DNA of 64,000 nucleotides from UBA6224 sp963800205 (GCA_963800205.1 CAWCZQ010000005.1:434001-498000), one strand, 5' to 3'; positions 23,840 to 32,666 are shown, counted from the stretch's first letter. The notes: generated by a model from the letters alone, not told the origin. A program made the numbers and translations.

Positions 23840-25057
23840 TTATTGGAGACGTATCGTCCCGCTATCGCTCGAAAGTTCTTGTGGCTCGCTCTTTGGCCGG
23901 TCCTTGGCCCCTTGCTGCTCCGCCGATGGGGTGGTGGACTTAGATTTACGACGACGAGTGCGTTTTCGCTTGGGCTTTGGTGGCTCGTCACTACTGACTG
24001 GAGTCTCTTTTTGTGCTACCGAGGGATTACTTGCCTCGACGACAGCTGCAGGCGGTGCTTGCGCAGGTGGTGCTGGTTTGTGCATTTGAGGATTAGGACG
24101 AGCCTTGTGTTGTGACTGTCCCTGGGGTTGCCCTTTTGGTTTTTCGGCGAGTAAATACCGCTCGGCGACGTAGCGATCAACAAACGCGCGACCCACCCCA
24201 TAACTCTTGCGGCTGTTTTCCACGATGTGCTGGCTATAATCCGTCTGCTGTGGCGGCAAATTAAGAGAGATTGCCGAGAATCCAGGTACTTTTTCGCCCT
24301 CAATTGTCATACTTATCACAAAATGACGGTTATGCATGTGTACTAAATCGTATTCGGTAAATTTTGGCTCAAAGTACTTGAGCATCGTGCGGGCATCATC
24401 GGCACTCATACGGAACGCCACGACCGAACCAACGTTACCAAACACCGCGTCTTTTACTTCCATCGGCATCTGTGCGATGTACTGGTTGGCTACCGTTAAG
24501 TTAAGGCCATACTTACGGGCCTCGGACAAAATCGTGGCGAAACTATCCGTCGCAAAGTTCTGGAATTCGTCCACATACAGATAAAAAGGCTCTCGCTGAT
24601 CGGCCGGTATATCGGCCCGGCTCATCGCCGCTAGCTGTATCTTGGTTACCAGCAGCGCCCCCAGCAAACTGGCATTATCTTCGCCTACGAGTCCGCGACT
24701 CAGATTAACGATAAGTATTTTACGTTCGTCCATAATTTGGCGAATGTTAAAGCTGCTCTTGGGTTGTCCAATAATATTACGGACTAGCGGGTTGGCCGTA
24801 AACGCCCCTACCTTGTTGAGGACTGGCGCCACAGCTTCTGAGGCAAACTTATCATTCCAGCTAGCAAATTCAACCGTCCAAAAGTTGCGGACAACCGGAT
24901 CTTCGACATGCTGCAATACTTCATTGCGGAACCGCTTATCGGTAAGAATCCGCGTAATGTCGAGCATGGTAGCGTTGGGGTAATCAAGCAAGGCCAACAG
25001 AGCGTACCGCAAGATGTATTCCAGCCGCGGTCCCCACGACTCAAACATTCGCTTCAA
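23840..25057 (-). CDS. HerA/TraG-like DNA-translocating ATPase, C-terminal part (frameshifted from upstream frame)
   Basis: 405 aa from MKRMFESWGPRLEYILRYAL. Contains the second half of a RecA-like ATPase: FYLYVDEFQNFATDSFATILSEARKYGL (Walker B region, about 170-197), NQYIAQMPMEVKDAVFGNVGSVVAFRMS, then a ~120-residue Pro/Lys/Gln-rich basic tail. The Walker A half is in the preceding gene (25041-26426), overlapping by 17 nt in another frame. Reading +1 at the CTT codon near 25055 would join them as ...GVLKRMFESWG..., which looks like the continuous form. Either a one-base insertion, a sequencing error, or two coupled genes; AGGAG 12 nt before this ATG allows separate initiation. Confidence 0.8.
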   Translation of the reverse strand: MKRMFESWGPRLEYILRYALLALLDYPNATMLDITRILTDKRFRNEVLQHVEDPVVRNFWTVEFASWNDKFASEAVAPVLNKVGAFTANPLVRNIIGQPKSSFNIRQIMDERKILIVNLSRGLVGEDNASLLGALLVTKIQLAAMSRADIPADQREPFYLYVDEFQNFATDSFATILSEARKYGLNLTVANQYIAQMPMEVKDAVFGNVGSVVAFRMSADDARTMLKYFEPKFTEYDLVHMHNRHFVISMTIEGEKVPGFSAISLNLPPQQTDYSQHIVENSRKSYGVGRAFVDRYVAERYLLAEKPKGQPQGQSQHKARPNPQMHKPAPPAQAPPAAVVEASNPSVAQKETPVSSDEPPKPKRKRTRRRKSKSTTPSAEQQGAKDRPKSEPQELSSDSGTIRLQ

Positions 25058-26426
25058 GTACTCCTATAAGTTCCGATACGGTGTGCGTTTTGAGCTTTGG
25101 ATCGGTTACTTCCATGGGGTTAAAGGCAACCGGAAAATCGGTATCGGCCGGGTTAAAATAGATGACATCATTGGCACGTTCGGCCGGTATCCGACGCAAG
25201 GTGTTAATGGCATAATCGCCGTGCGGGTCCACCACCGCAAAGCCATAGGGGCTATAAATGTCTGATATCGTCAATAACTCGAGCAGACCGGATTTACCAA
25301 CACCAGTTTGTCCAATTATATATAAATGGCGGCCGCGATCGGTTCGCGGTAAGCCAAACATGGTGTTGTGACCACGGAAATTGGTGTTGGCTACTGGGCT
25401 CACGTCGGGGCGATGCTCGGTCGTAATAATTGGCAGGTTGGCTGGTGGTTCGGCTGTTTGGCTGGTGGCCCACAGAATATACGGCGTTTCTACATTGGTA
25501 TGCGGCAAGTGATACAACGTCGCAACCTCTTCAATGTTCAGGGTGTATCCCCGCTTGTCAAAATCGCGCAGCCGATACAAGCCGACAAGGTAGGGATCTT
25601 CGAGCACGCGCTTTGTCTCAAAGCCGTTAAGATAGGTGGTATTAAACTGCTTATAACTGGCGACGATGGCTTGCATTTGCATCTTCGCCTGTGGGGCGGG
25701 AACGTGACCCCGATAGACAATTTTAGTCGCGACCTCAAAGGCGAGTTTGTGACTTTTCTCTTCGGCCGCATTGGCTCGCGATTGCTGATACTCGGTGAGC
25801 TTGGCAGCTTCCGACGCATGCTCGGGTGGCGCCCACAGTGCACTCAACAGACCAGTCGTTTTACTGCTGCCGCCGCGGAGGCCAGCAACATACCGTTCGC
25901 TCTTGCGGTGCCAGTTGCTGGCAGCCGGTCGTATCAGTAGCTGTATCCAGGCTTCCTCGTCGGGGCCAAACTTAGCCAAGGTTGCCGTAATGGCAGCCAA
26001 GGGGTCAACCTCAAAACTCTGGAAGGTCTTTATTGGCAGTGCTTCGTTGCCGGTCAAACGCATTTCTGTTGCGAGGGTTGTGGTGTATGGTATGTCGCCA
26101 TCCAGGGTGTAGTCAGGTACTTCAGAAATCTGTACCGTCGGGTACTGAGCATACACCTGCTCTTCGACGAAACTTTTTAAATAAGTTGGCACCCACACGT
26201 AAAAGCCAATACGCTGCTTAATGACAGCTATCTCAAAGCTAATACTTTCGCGACCAGCCGCTTGCCATAACTTTTGGGATGGTACGGTCAGCAGGCCATG
26301 CAGGCTGGCAAACATTTGCTCGGCTGCCAACTCTTTCTTTTCGTTAGTTCGCGGCACTTGCAGCAACAACACGACGCCATCTTCGGCGCGCGCTGCTTGG
26401 TTTGCTTGTTTCGTCGTCTTTGCCAT
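25041..26426 (-). CDS. HerA/TraG-like ATPase, N-terminal part with Walker A
   Basis: 461 aa from MAKTTKQANQAARAEDG. The first ~330 residues are a mixed alpha/beta N-terminal domain; the Walker A loop YIIGQTGVGKSGLLELL is near residue 378, followed by GFAVVDPHGDYAINTLRRIP and DFPVAFNPMEV. The frame stops with GVLEANV, 16 residues past where the protein should continue into a helical segment. Proteins of this kind are coupling or pumping ATPases of type IV secretion/conjugation-like systems and are often kept in CPR genomes. The gene lies downstream of ftsH on the same strand. Confidence 0.8.
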   Translation of the reverse strand: MAKTTKQANQAARAEDGVVLLLQVPRTNEKKELAAEQMFASLHGLLTVPSQKLWQAAGRESISFEIAVIKQRIGFYVWVPTYLKSFVEEQVYAQYPTVQISEVPDYTLDGDIPYTTTLATEMRLTGNEALPIKTFQSFEVDPLAAITATLAKFGPDEEAWIQLLIRPAASNWHRKSERYVAGLRGGSSKTTGLLSALWAPPEHASEAAKLTEYQQSRANAAEEKSHKLAFEVATKIVYRGHVPAPQAKMQMQAIVASYKQFNTTYLNGFETKRVLEDPYLVGLYRLRDFDKRGYTLNIEEVATLYHLPHTNVETPYILWATSQTAEPPANLPIITTEHRPDVSPVANTNFRGHNTMFGLPRTDRGRHLYIIGQTGVGKSGLLELLTISDIYSPYGFAVVDPHGDYAINTLRRIPAERANDVIYFNPADTDFPVAFNPMEVTDPKLKTHTVSELIGVLEANV

Positions 26427-26515
26427 TGCAATATAAGCCACTTAGTGGTTATGTCTATTGTCGCATTTTTACGCCGACAAATACAGGTACAAAAACGTGG
26501 GTGAGCTGTGCAAAA

Positions 26516-28390
26516 CTAGTACAGCGCGGCTTCTTTGGGCAGCTGCGACCCTTCTAGCAAGGCTTCTGCCTCTTCGCCGTCGACCGTCTCCTTATCGAGC
26601 AGTAGGTCTTTTAGCTTATCGAGATACTTCAAGTTCGACTTTATGACCGCCCGGGCGCGGCTACCGGCTTCAGTGATGAGGGCTTCGACTTCTTGGTCGA
26701 TCAGTTTAGCGGTATCGTCTGAGTATTCGCGTTCGTGGACCATGCGCTCCAGCATCATGCCTTCGTCGACCTTGAATACTTGATCGCGCAGCTTCGTGCC
26801 CATACCTTGGTTGGTGATCATGTCTCGGGCGATTTCTGCAGCTTTCTGTAGATCACTTCCTCCACCGGTGGTAATGCGGTCTTGGCCATAAATGATTTCT
26901 TCGGCAATGCGGCCACCCATGGCTCGCGCCAGCACGTCTTTGAACTCAACTAGCGAAGTGTACACACGATCTTCGGGTGGTAAGAACCAGGTAACACCAC
27001 CAGTACCACCGCGCGGGATAATCGTTACCTTGTGCACCGGGTCACTGTCGGGCAAGACGTGCCCGACGAGGGCGTGGCCAGCCTCGTGGTAGGCGGTAAG
27101 CTCTTTCTCTTTTTCGTTCATGACTTTACTCTTGCGCTCTGGGCCAATAGCGACGCGCTCAAAAGCTTCAGTCACATCAGCTTGTGTTATCTGTGCATGG
27201 TTGTTGCGGGCGGCAATAATGGCCGACTCGTTCGCGATATTAGCCAAATCTGCACCACTACTTCCGGCGCTCTTGGCAGCCAACGAATCCAAATCTACAT
27301 CTTTGGCAATTGGTTTCTTCTCAAAATGCACGGTCAGAATAGACACACGGTCTTTACGATCAGGCAGGTCGATACCAACACGGCGGTCGAAGCGTCCTGG
27401 GCGCAGTAGTGCTGGGTCAAGTACATCGGCACGGTTGGTGGCAGCCAGTACAATCACGTTCTGCCCCTGTTCGAATCCATCCATTTCCACCAAAATTTGG
27501 TTTAGTGTTTGCTCTCGTTCGTCGTGTCCACCACCCATGCCACTACCGCGACGACGGCCAACTGCGTCGATTTCGTCGATAAAGATAATGCAGGGAGCAT
27601 TCTTTTTGGCTTTGGCAAACAAATCACGGACACGAGAGGCTCCAACACCCACGAACATTTCCACAAACTCCGAACCGGAAATGCTAAAGAACGGTACGTT
27701 GGCTTCACCAGCCACTGCACGGCTCAACATAGTCTTACCGGTACCTGGAGGACCTACCAGCAGAACACCCTTTGGTATACGCGCACCCACGCTGGCAAAT
27801 TTCTTTGGGTATTTCAAAAACTCAACGACTTCTTGCAGGTCTTGCTTGGCCTCGGCCTGACCAGCGACACTGGCAAAGGTTACTTTGTCTTTTTCGTTAC
27901 CATACAAGCGAGCTCGGGATTTCCCGAAGCTCATTGCCTGGTTACCCTGACCTTGGGCGCTCCGAAGCATAAAGAACAGCAGACCGCCAATCAACAGCAC
28001 CGGCACTACCGAAGACAACAGCGTCAACCATACCGAACCACCACTTGACTCAGGTTTGTACGATACCTCGACTTTATTGGTGTCGAATCCTAATTCTTTG
28101 AGGCTCGAATTAGGGTCGCTAAACGCCTTGAGCGTCGGCTGCTTTTCGCCCTTGGGGGTAATGTCGAGTTCGTTGCCACTGACAACTATTTTTTCGTATT
28201 TGCCGTTATTAGACGCTTTTACTGCTTGGGTGACCGAAATAGTCTTGAGGGCACTGGGTTGGCTACTGGCGGCAAACACAATCAATCCTATTAAAATAAT
28301 TAATGCGATAAAGCTCGCATTTTTCATACCGCGCCGATTTTCGCCGGGGCGATTACGCTTTGGTGGTTTAGGTCTCTTATTCATTGGCAT
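26516..28390 (-). CDS. ftsH: FtsH, membrane-bound AAA+ zinc metalloprotease
   Basis: 624 aa. Basic N-terminus, membrane helix (SFIALIILIGLIVFAASS, about 24-41), periplasmic-side segment, second helix (about 118-140), AAA domain with LLVGPPGTGKTMLSRAVAG, FIDEIDAVGRRRG and the second region of homology LRPGRFDRRVGIDLPDRK, then the zinc site HEAGHALVGH (about 435-444). Degrades membrane and regulatory proteins. Start could be Met-1 or Met-3 (MPMNKRP); TATACT lies 7 nt before the first, favouring Met-1 with a leaderless message. Confidence 0.97.
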   Translation of the reverse strand: MPMNKRPKPPKRNRPGENRRGMKNASFIALIILIGLIVFAASSQPSALKTISVTQAVKASNNGKYEKIVVSGNELDITPKGEKQPTLKAFSDPNSSLKELGFDTNKVEVSYKPESSGGSVWLTLLSSVVPVLLIGGLLFFMLRSAQGQGNQAMSFGKSRARLYGNEKDKVTFASVAGQAEAKQDLQEVVEFLKYPKKFASVGARIPKGVLLVGPPGTGKTMLSRAVAGEANVPFFSISGSEFVEMFVGVGASRVRDLFAKAKKNAPCIIFIDEIDAVGRRRGSGMGGGHDEREQTLNQILVEMDGFEQGQNVIVLAATNRADVLDPALLRPGRFDRRVGIDLPDRKDRVSILTVHFEKKPIAKDVDLDSLAAKSAGSSGADLANIANESAIIAARNNHAQITQADVTEAFERVAIGPERKSKVMNEKEKELTAYHEAGHALVGHVLPDSDPVHKVTIIPRGGTGGVTWFLPPEDRVYTSLVEFKDVLARAMGGRIAEEIIYGQDRITTGGGSDLQKAAEIARDMITNQGMGTKLRDQVFKVDEGMMLERMVHEREYSDDTAKLIDQEVEALITEAGSRARAVIKSNLKYLDKLKDLLLDKETVDGEEAEALLEGSQLPKEAALY

Positions 28391-28423
28391 ATATAAAAGT
28401 ATACCCCTTTCAGCCTGTTGTGG

Positions 28424-29311
28424 CTAGCGCTCCGCTACCTGGAGTGCCAAATAATGTTTACTGAGATGAAGGTGATGTCCTTCTATAATATCAAGTATTG
28501 TTCCGGGGTTGCCAGTTTTTATGCCAATTACCAGCCGTTCGAGCGTTTTTTTGTCGAATTGCCGTATGCCAACCCCTCGTAACCACGTGGCGAGCACTTC
28601 TCGTGCGACGCCGTGAGGCAGCTGCACAAAATGTCCTCGATGGAGCTGATGCACATGTGGCTGGCTGTGCAAATAGTTAATCAGATGATGTTCGAGCTCT
28701 CGATTGCGATGCCGAGAAGCTTCAATATGCTCAAGCAGCTGCTTACGCTGTGCAATGCTAAATCGAGGCATTATTTTGCGCCGGATATAGTTGCGGAGAT
28801 ACGCTTCATCGCTATTGGTTGAATCCTCTCGCCATTCCAGTTTTTTGGCGAGCGCATAGGCGTGAAGCTGTCGCTTGGTCATGTGCAACAGCGGTCGCTT
28901 AATCACATCGGTCGATTGTAACGAGGCCAGTCCTTTGCGCCCGGTGCCCCGAATAAGGTTGAGGACGGCCGTTTCGAGCAAATCATCTTGGTGGTGGGCA
29001 GTAATAATCGCCTGCGCGCCGGTAGCCACACGAACCTGGTGTAAAAAGGTATAGCGAGCTGAGCGGGCTGATGCTTCGCTGGCACCCTTACCTAATTTGC
29101 CATGGTGGTATACAAAGGGCAGATGATAACGCTTGGCCAATGCCTCGACATGTCGGCGATCGTCGGCTGAATCGTCTCTGATACCGTGGTCAAAATGGGC
29201 GATGGTGAGTTTCAGGTGTGGCAATTTGCTCAGCATATCGAGCAGGACTACGGAGTCGACTCCGCCACTGACTGCCACGACATAGCGTCCGGGTTCAAGC
29301 GTTACATGCAT
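28424..29311 (-). CDS. tilS: TilS, tRNA(Ile)-lysidine synthase
   Basis: 295 aa. PP-loop YVVAVSGGVDSVVLLDML at residues 10-27, second PP motif FDHGIRDDSADDRRHVEALA, and the TilS signatures TAHHQDDLLETAVLNLIRGTGRKGLASL and LEWREDSTN. Shorter than E. coli TilS (~430 aa), like other small-genome forms that keep only part of the C-terminal domain. It changes C34 of tRNA-Ile(CAT) to lysidine so that it reads AUA; a matching tRNA lies 4.3 kb away at 33608. TACAAT sits 8 nt before the ATG. Confidence 0.95.
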   Translation of the reverse strand: MHVTLEPGRYVVAVSGGVDSVVLLDMLSKLPHLKLTIAHFDHGIRDDSADDRRHVEALAKRYHLPFVYHHGKLGKGASEASARSARYTFLHQVRVATGAQAIITAHHQDDLLETAVLNLIRGTGRKGLASLQSTDVIKRPLLHMTKRQLHAYALAKKLEWREDSTNSDEAYLRNYIRRKIMPRFSIAQRKQLLEHIEASRHRNRELEHHLINYLHSQPHVHQLHRGHFVQLPHGVAREVLATWLRGVGIRQFDKKTLERLVIGIKTGNPGTILDIIEGHHLHLSKHYLALQVAER

Positions 29312-29410
29312 ATGTGATTATTGTACTGCAATTACGGCAGCGTCAGTACACGAAATTCTCATATTCCAGCCAAACTACGCCGAAGCTCACTGTCGCCAAA
29401 AAAGCAGTCG

Positions 29411-29776
29411 CTAGACTTGCTTAAGACGCTCGGTCACGGCTGCTTCAGCCACGGCACGATGAATATTAAATGTAAGGGTATCGGCAACCCGTGAATCGCC
29501 GTGGATGGCAACGATTTCGGTAACGCCATCGGCAATTTTGTCCACCAAAGGCCCGTCGTCGCTCGCAAGCTCTGCGGCAACATCACGCCGAACATGCGGC
29601 TCGGCAGCTTTCTGTCGCACCCCCTCATAGACACCGTGCAGCAAGGAAAGCTCACTCCGGTAAACCTCTTCTTGATCCTTTGGCGGGAGCTCAGACAGTG
29701 CATTGCCAATATTTTGCTGCCAAGCTAACAGGTGTTTGGTCATGCCGTCTGTCGTTTCGTGTCGATGTGTTGTCAT
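29411..29776 (-). CDS. Hypothetical protein (121 aa)
   Basis: 121 aa from MTTHRHETTDGMTKHLL; the start is set by GGAG 5 nt upstream and by a promoter whose -10 lies 22 nt before it. An upstream in-frame reading would begin inside the promoter. Soluble, acidic helical protein (DQEEVYRSELSLLHGVYEGVRQKAAEP, RVADTLTFNIHRAVAEAAV). No family recognised. Confidence 0.65.
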   Translation of the reverse strand: MTTHRHETTDGMTKHLLAWQQNIGNALSELPPKDQEEVYRSELSLLHGVYEGVRQKAAEPHVRRDVAAELASDDGPLVDKIADGVTEIVAIHGDSRVADTLTFNIHRAVAEAAVTERLKQV

Positions 29777-29798
29777 AGTTTCTCCATTAGTCAGAGCC

Positions 29799-29827
29799 AT
29801 TATGCTAGCTCCATGTACGGGGGTCAA
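29799..29827 (-). promoter_or_regulatory. Promoter of the 121-aa gene
   Basis: TTGACC at 29822-29827, 17-nt spacer, CATAAT at 29799-29804. One of the few with a conventional leader of about 15-20 nt containing GGAG. Confidence 0.72.
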
Positions 29828-29864
29828 GCATAAGTGTTATACTACCTAAAACCCCTAAACAAAC

Positions 29865-30620
29865 ATGCTAGAATCTGTCATTTTATTTGGTATAGGACTG
29901 TGCATCGGCGCTATGAATGCAATTGCCGGTGGTGGAGGCTTGGTGGGCTTTTCGGCGTTAATTGCTATTGGCCTCTCGCCGCTCGTCGCTAATGCAACAG
30001 CTATCGTGGCCAGCATGACGAGTTTAATTACCTCAGCTTTTGGCTATCGCAAATACCTCCGTTCGGTGCCCAAGCTATATGCGCTGCTCCTGATTCCCTG
30101 TATTATCGGTGCTGCCTTCGGTGCATACATATTACGCCGGACATCTGGCGAAGATTTTGAAAAACTCGTACCGGTTCTCATTCTTATTGCCGTCGGCTTG
30201 TTTGCGTTCCAGCCTTTGCTACACTTTCATGTCCGGCGAACCTTGCGCGCCAACTCACTAAGTCCGCTTATTATAGTCGGATTAGCCCTTATTCCCTTAA
30301 CTATTTACGGTGGCTACTTTGGTCCGGGATTCGGGTTTATTCTGCTCGCATTTTTGAGCTTTACTCGCTTGCACGATATTCACCAAATGAATGCACTGAA
30401 AAATATCGCGGGAGCCTTCATTTGTATCGCTGCACTACTTGTGCTCGCTCCTGGAGAATTTATTAATTGGCCGGCAGGTCTTGCCATGGCGATCGGAAGT
30501 GGACTTGGAGGTTATGGTGGTTCGCGGATTGCCCAGCGTATTTCGTCTCACTTTATCCGCATATTTGTCATCATTATTGGTGTTTCCACGGCGGCATATA
30601 TCGGGCTCCACCGCTTCTAG
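29865..30620 (+). CDS. TauE/SafE family anion permease
   Basis: 251 aa with about eight membrane segments. Family blocks: FGIGLCIGAMNAIAGGGGLVGFSALIAIG at the N-terminus and the second repeat half with YGGYFGPGFGFILLAFLSF (about residues 147-165). TauE/SafE proteins export or import sulfite, sulfonates or related organic anions; the substrate is not readable. A TTATACT box lies 21 nt before the ATG. Divergent from the 121-aa gene. Confidence 0.85.
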   Translation: MLESVILFGIGLCIGAMNAIAGGGGLVGFSALIAIGLSPLVANATAIVASMTSLITSAFGYRKYLRSVPKLYALLLIPCIIGAAFGAYILRRTSGEDFEKLVPVLILIAVGLFAFQPLLHFHVRRTLRANSLSPLIIVGLALIPLTIYGGYFGPGFGFILLAFLSFTRLHDIHQMNALKNIAGAFICIAALLVLAPGEFINWPAGLAMAIGSGLGGYGGSRIAQRISSHFIRIFVIIIGVSTAAYIGLHRF

Positions 30621-30640
30621 TCAACAATGGCCATCTATGC

Positions 30641-30722
30641 TACAATCTCCTCTGTTCAGCTGCACTTCTGCAGCAAACCAAAATTGCAATCCAAAGAGCG
30701 ATAGCGATTGAATGCAATTTTT
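30641..30722 (+). ncRNA. Possible small RNA or structured leader upstream of tRNA-Met
   Basis: A TACAAT box at 30641-30646 (weak -35 TAGTCA, 17 nt upstream) is followed by the perfect hairpin GCTGCA-CTTC-TGCAGC (30659-30674) and a longer stem AAAATTGCA...TGCAATTTT (30680-30721) with terminal T's, which could end an ~70-nt RNA or attenuate the tRNA transcript. No reading frame is credible. Confidence 0.35.
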
Positions 30723-30796
30723 AGAGGACGACCGTAGCCACAAGTCGAAATTTGTGCACACAAAGCAAAACGAGACAGCAGCATGCGGAAGAATGA

Positions 30797-30873
30797 GGCG
30801 GCGTAGCTCAGCTGGTTAGAGCACAGGACTCATAAGCCTGGGGTCACAAGTTCAAGTCTTGTCGCCGCTACCA
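30797..30873 (+). tRNA. tRNA-Met (CAT), elongator
   Basis: 77 nt with encoded CCA. Acceptor GGCGGCG/CGCCGCT (G1:U72 wobble), D arm GCTC/GAGC, anticodon loop CTCATAA, T arm ACAAG-TTCAAGT-CTTGT. The anticodon stem CAGGA/GCCTG leaves an A31:G39 mismatch. The GGGGTCACA variable region matches bacterial elongator tRNA-Met rather than Ile2. Confidence 0.93.
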
Positions 30874-30884
30874 CGATAGAATTC

Positions 30885-30915
30885 AAAATAGCCTCCCTAC
30901 AAGGGAGGCTATTTT
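30885..30915. terminator. Bidirectional terminator after tRNA-Met
   Basis: Perfect 14-bp stem AAAATAGCCTCCCT / AGGGAGGCTATTTT with a 3-nt loop; A and T flanks make it work for the tRNA (plus) and for the broken gene at 30940-31100 (minus). Confidence 0.9.
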
Positions 30916-30939
30916 CGTACGTACTTATTGTAATATGCT

Positions 30940-31100
30940 CTAGAGCTTGTTCAGCATTTTATCTATACGCCTAAAGTCTTGATTCGATACTGTTGCGTAT
31001 TCGAATGCTAATCCTAATGCTTTTTTCACGTCTTTTTTTGCCTTTTTTCTTTTGCTTAGTTTTATATTTTTTATTCCTTAATGTTTGTTTTGTTGGCCAT
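30940..31100 (-). pseudogene. Broken small basic protein gene (about 53 codons, one-base deletion)
   Basis: From the ATG at 31100 the frame reads MANKTNIKE and stops at TAA. One base offset, the frame continues IKNIKLSKRKKAKKDVKKAL then GLAFEYATVSNQDFRRIDKM and ends LNKL-TAG at 30940. The length (161 nt) is exactly one base short of 53 codons plus stop, and the joined product is a well-formed small lysine-rich protein. The missing base is near GGAAT (about 31073). It has the strongest promoter in the region (TTGACA, 16 nt, TATAAT) and a good terminator, so it decayed recently, is a sequencing error, or the site is recoded. Confidence 0.6.
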
Positions 31101-31114
31101 CAAAACTAATTATC

Positions 31115-31142
31115 ATTATACACAATATTGCGTTTTTGTCAA
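31115..31142 (-). promoter_or_regulatory. Strong promoter upstream of the broken 53-codon gene
   Basis: Perfect TTGACA (31137-31142) and perfect TATAAT (31115-31120), spacer 16 nt. It overlaps the end of the upstream broken membrane gene. Confidence 0.82.
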
Positions 31143-31454
31143 TCTTGCATTTTCATTTTTTCTTTGTCAGAACCATGCCCTCTATCGGCAGGGTGGAGTA
31201 AATGTTCGTGCTTTTCGGTAGGTAAGCGCTTTTCGGCAAACCACAGCCCAAGCCATATGATCCAGGCAATATCTACCACAATAAGTACAATCACCGCAAG
31301 AATTGATCCAGCCCATGACGCCGGACCGGATGCAGCGAACATTATTCCGATTATCCGTAGTGCTTCTGCCGGCAAACCACATAGCGACGTTGAGGGCAAT
31401 CAACATGACAGTGAGGGTAATATGTAGGCCGACTTCTAGGTGTAATTTTTTCAT
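31139..31454 (-). pseudogene. Broken small membrane protein gene (frameshift)
   Basis: Two overlapping frames make one plausible protein: MKKLHLEVGLHITLTVMLIA then LNVAMWFA from 31454, continuing after a one-base shift near 31370-31380 as LPAEALRIIGIMFAASGPAS and WAGSILAVIVLIVVDIAWII then WLGLWFAEKRLPTEKHEHLL and an end in KEKMKMQD at 31139. Joined, it has three hydrophobic helices and a charged tail of about 104 aa. Neither half alone is a sensible membrane protein. No family recognised. Confidence 0.55.
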
Positions 31455-31581
31455 AGCAATACAATAAACGATTTCGTAGCCGTCATATGTAACAAAAACT
31501 ACTCTCTATCATTGACTTAACCCGAGCAGCACAAGCCACAGTTTATACAGAATAACGATTCGTATACTAGCTAGAATCTAT

Positions 31582-32481
31582 CTAGAAAAAAGCACCGAGC
31601 ACTGCAAAGAGCACCGACCCAATGAGCTGTATCAGGAGGTAGACTCCTAAAACCCAAAGCAAGGGATGGATCCGGCGCCTAGGTGCAGCTTGTGGCTGGA
31701 GGGCGCCTCCTTCTCCGCTTCCGCCCGTAGCATTCATAAAGATGGCGCTCTTTATTTCTGGATGTTTTTGAATATAGAGTTTGTGTAAGATCACCGCCAG
31801 TATGGTAAGGGTGGCATCAATAATCCCAAAAGCGGCCATTATCCGAAAGTAGAATCCCGGAAAATTGTCAGCGCTCCCTACCCAAATAATGGGCAAGATA
31901 AGTATCACCACCAGCACCATGAAGGCGTAATTAACGGCGACGATAGAATCAATTGAGCTTTTGACGTTACGAGTATCTACTAACATTTGGCCGTGCAAAC
32001 AGGCAAACAACAGTACCAGGTACGTCCCGTATAGCTTGAGAACCACACTGCCGGCCAGCAGACCCCAGACGCCAAATATAGACGTAAAGAAGCTCAGAAT
32101 AATTATGGCAAACAGGAAATTCTCAAAGAATTTAAAATTAGACTGCTGGTGTTTTGTTGTTTGGTCAACAAACGACAAAGAAGCCAAAGCATGAAAAATA
32201 ATAAGAAGTAAGGTAACTAAAGCTCGGGTAAATACTTCGTTAAAGCTCCCGGCAAGCACTGCCACTACCGCTATGACTGCAGCCCCTATCAGCCCGCCAA
32301 TCATAACTTGTATAGACCACCTTTTTATCTTTTCTGATTTTTCAGTTCTTTCTTGATGGAGGGAGCTAGGGCCAGTGGGCTGAATCGGTTGTGTGGTTAT
32401 GGTTTCTGTCTGTTCGGGTTGCACGATATTCGGAGCTGGGTTTGATGATGTAGATTCTGGGTTTGTATTTTGTGGTTCCAT
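31582..32481 (-). CDS. Hypothetical multi-pass membrane protein (299 aa)
   Basis: 299 aa. N-terminal ~55 residues are Pro/Thr/Gln-rich and disordered (NTNPESTSSNPAPNIVQPEQ), then about seven membrane helices (from ~58 to ~232 and a last one near 275-295), with a Gly/Pro-rich loop ATGGSGEGGALQPQAAPRRR before the last. No family recognised. A TACTAT box lies 6 nt before the ATG. The disordered cytoplasmic N-terminus plus membrane body recurs in other genes of this window. Confidence 0.7.
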   Translation of the reverse strand: MEPQNTNPESTSSNPAPNIVQPEQTETITTQPIQPTGPSSLHQERTEKSEKIKRWSIQVMIGGLIGAAVIAVVAVLAGSFNEVFTRALVTLLLIIFHALASLSFVDQTTKHQQSNFKFFENFLFAIIILSFFTSIFGVWGLLAGSVVLKLYGTYLVLLFACLHGQMLVDTRNVKSSIDSIVAVNYAFMVLVVILILPIIWVGSADNFPGFYFRIMAAFGIIDATLTILAVILHKLYIQKHPEIKSAIFMNATGGSGEGGALQPQAAPRRRIHPLLWVLGVYLLIQLIGSVLFAVLGAFF

Positions 32482-32666
32482 ACCAAAATAGTACTACACA
32501 TAGTGGTTATTCCGTATGTGTACTGTTGCTGAGGTTTTTATACGTGACCGGAATGGTGAACAGCCCCTTCCGAACTGCGCTGATAACATACATTCTGTGC
32601 GTGGCTTTGCTACGCCGAACCTGTGGTTCGCTTAGGCTCTCGCATCAGGTTCTCGCCCAGCGCCAA

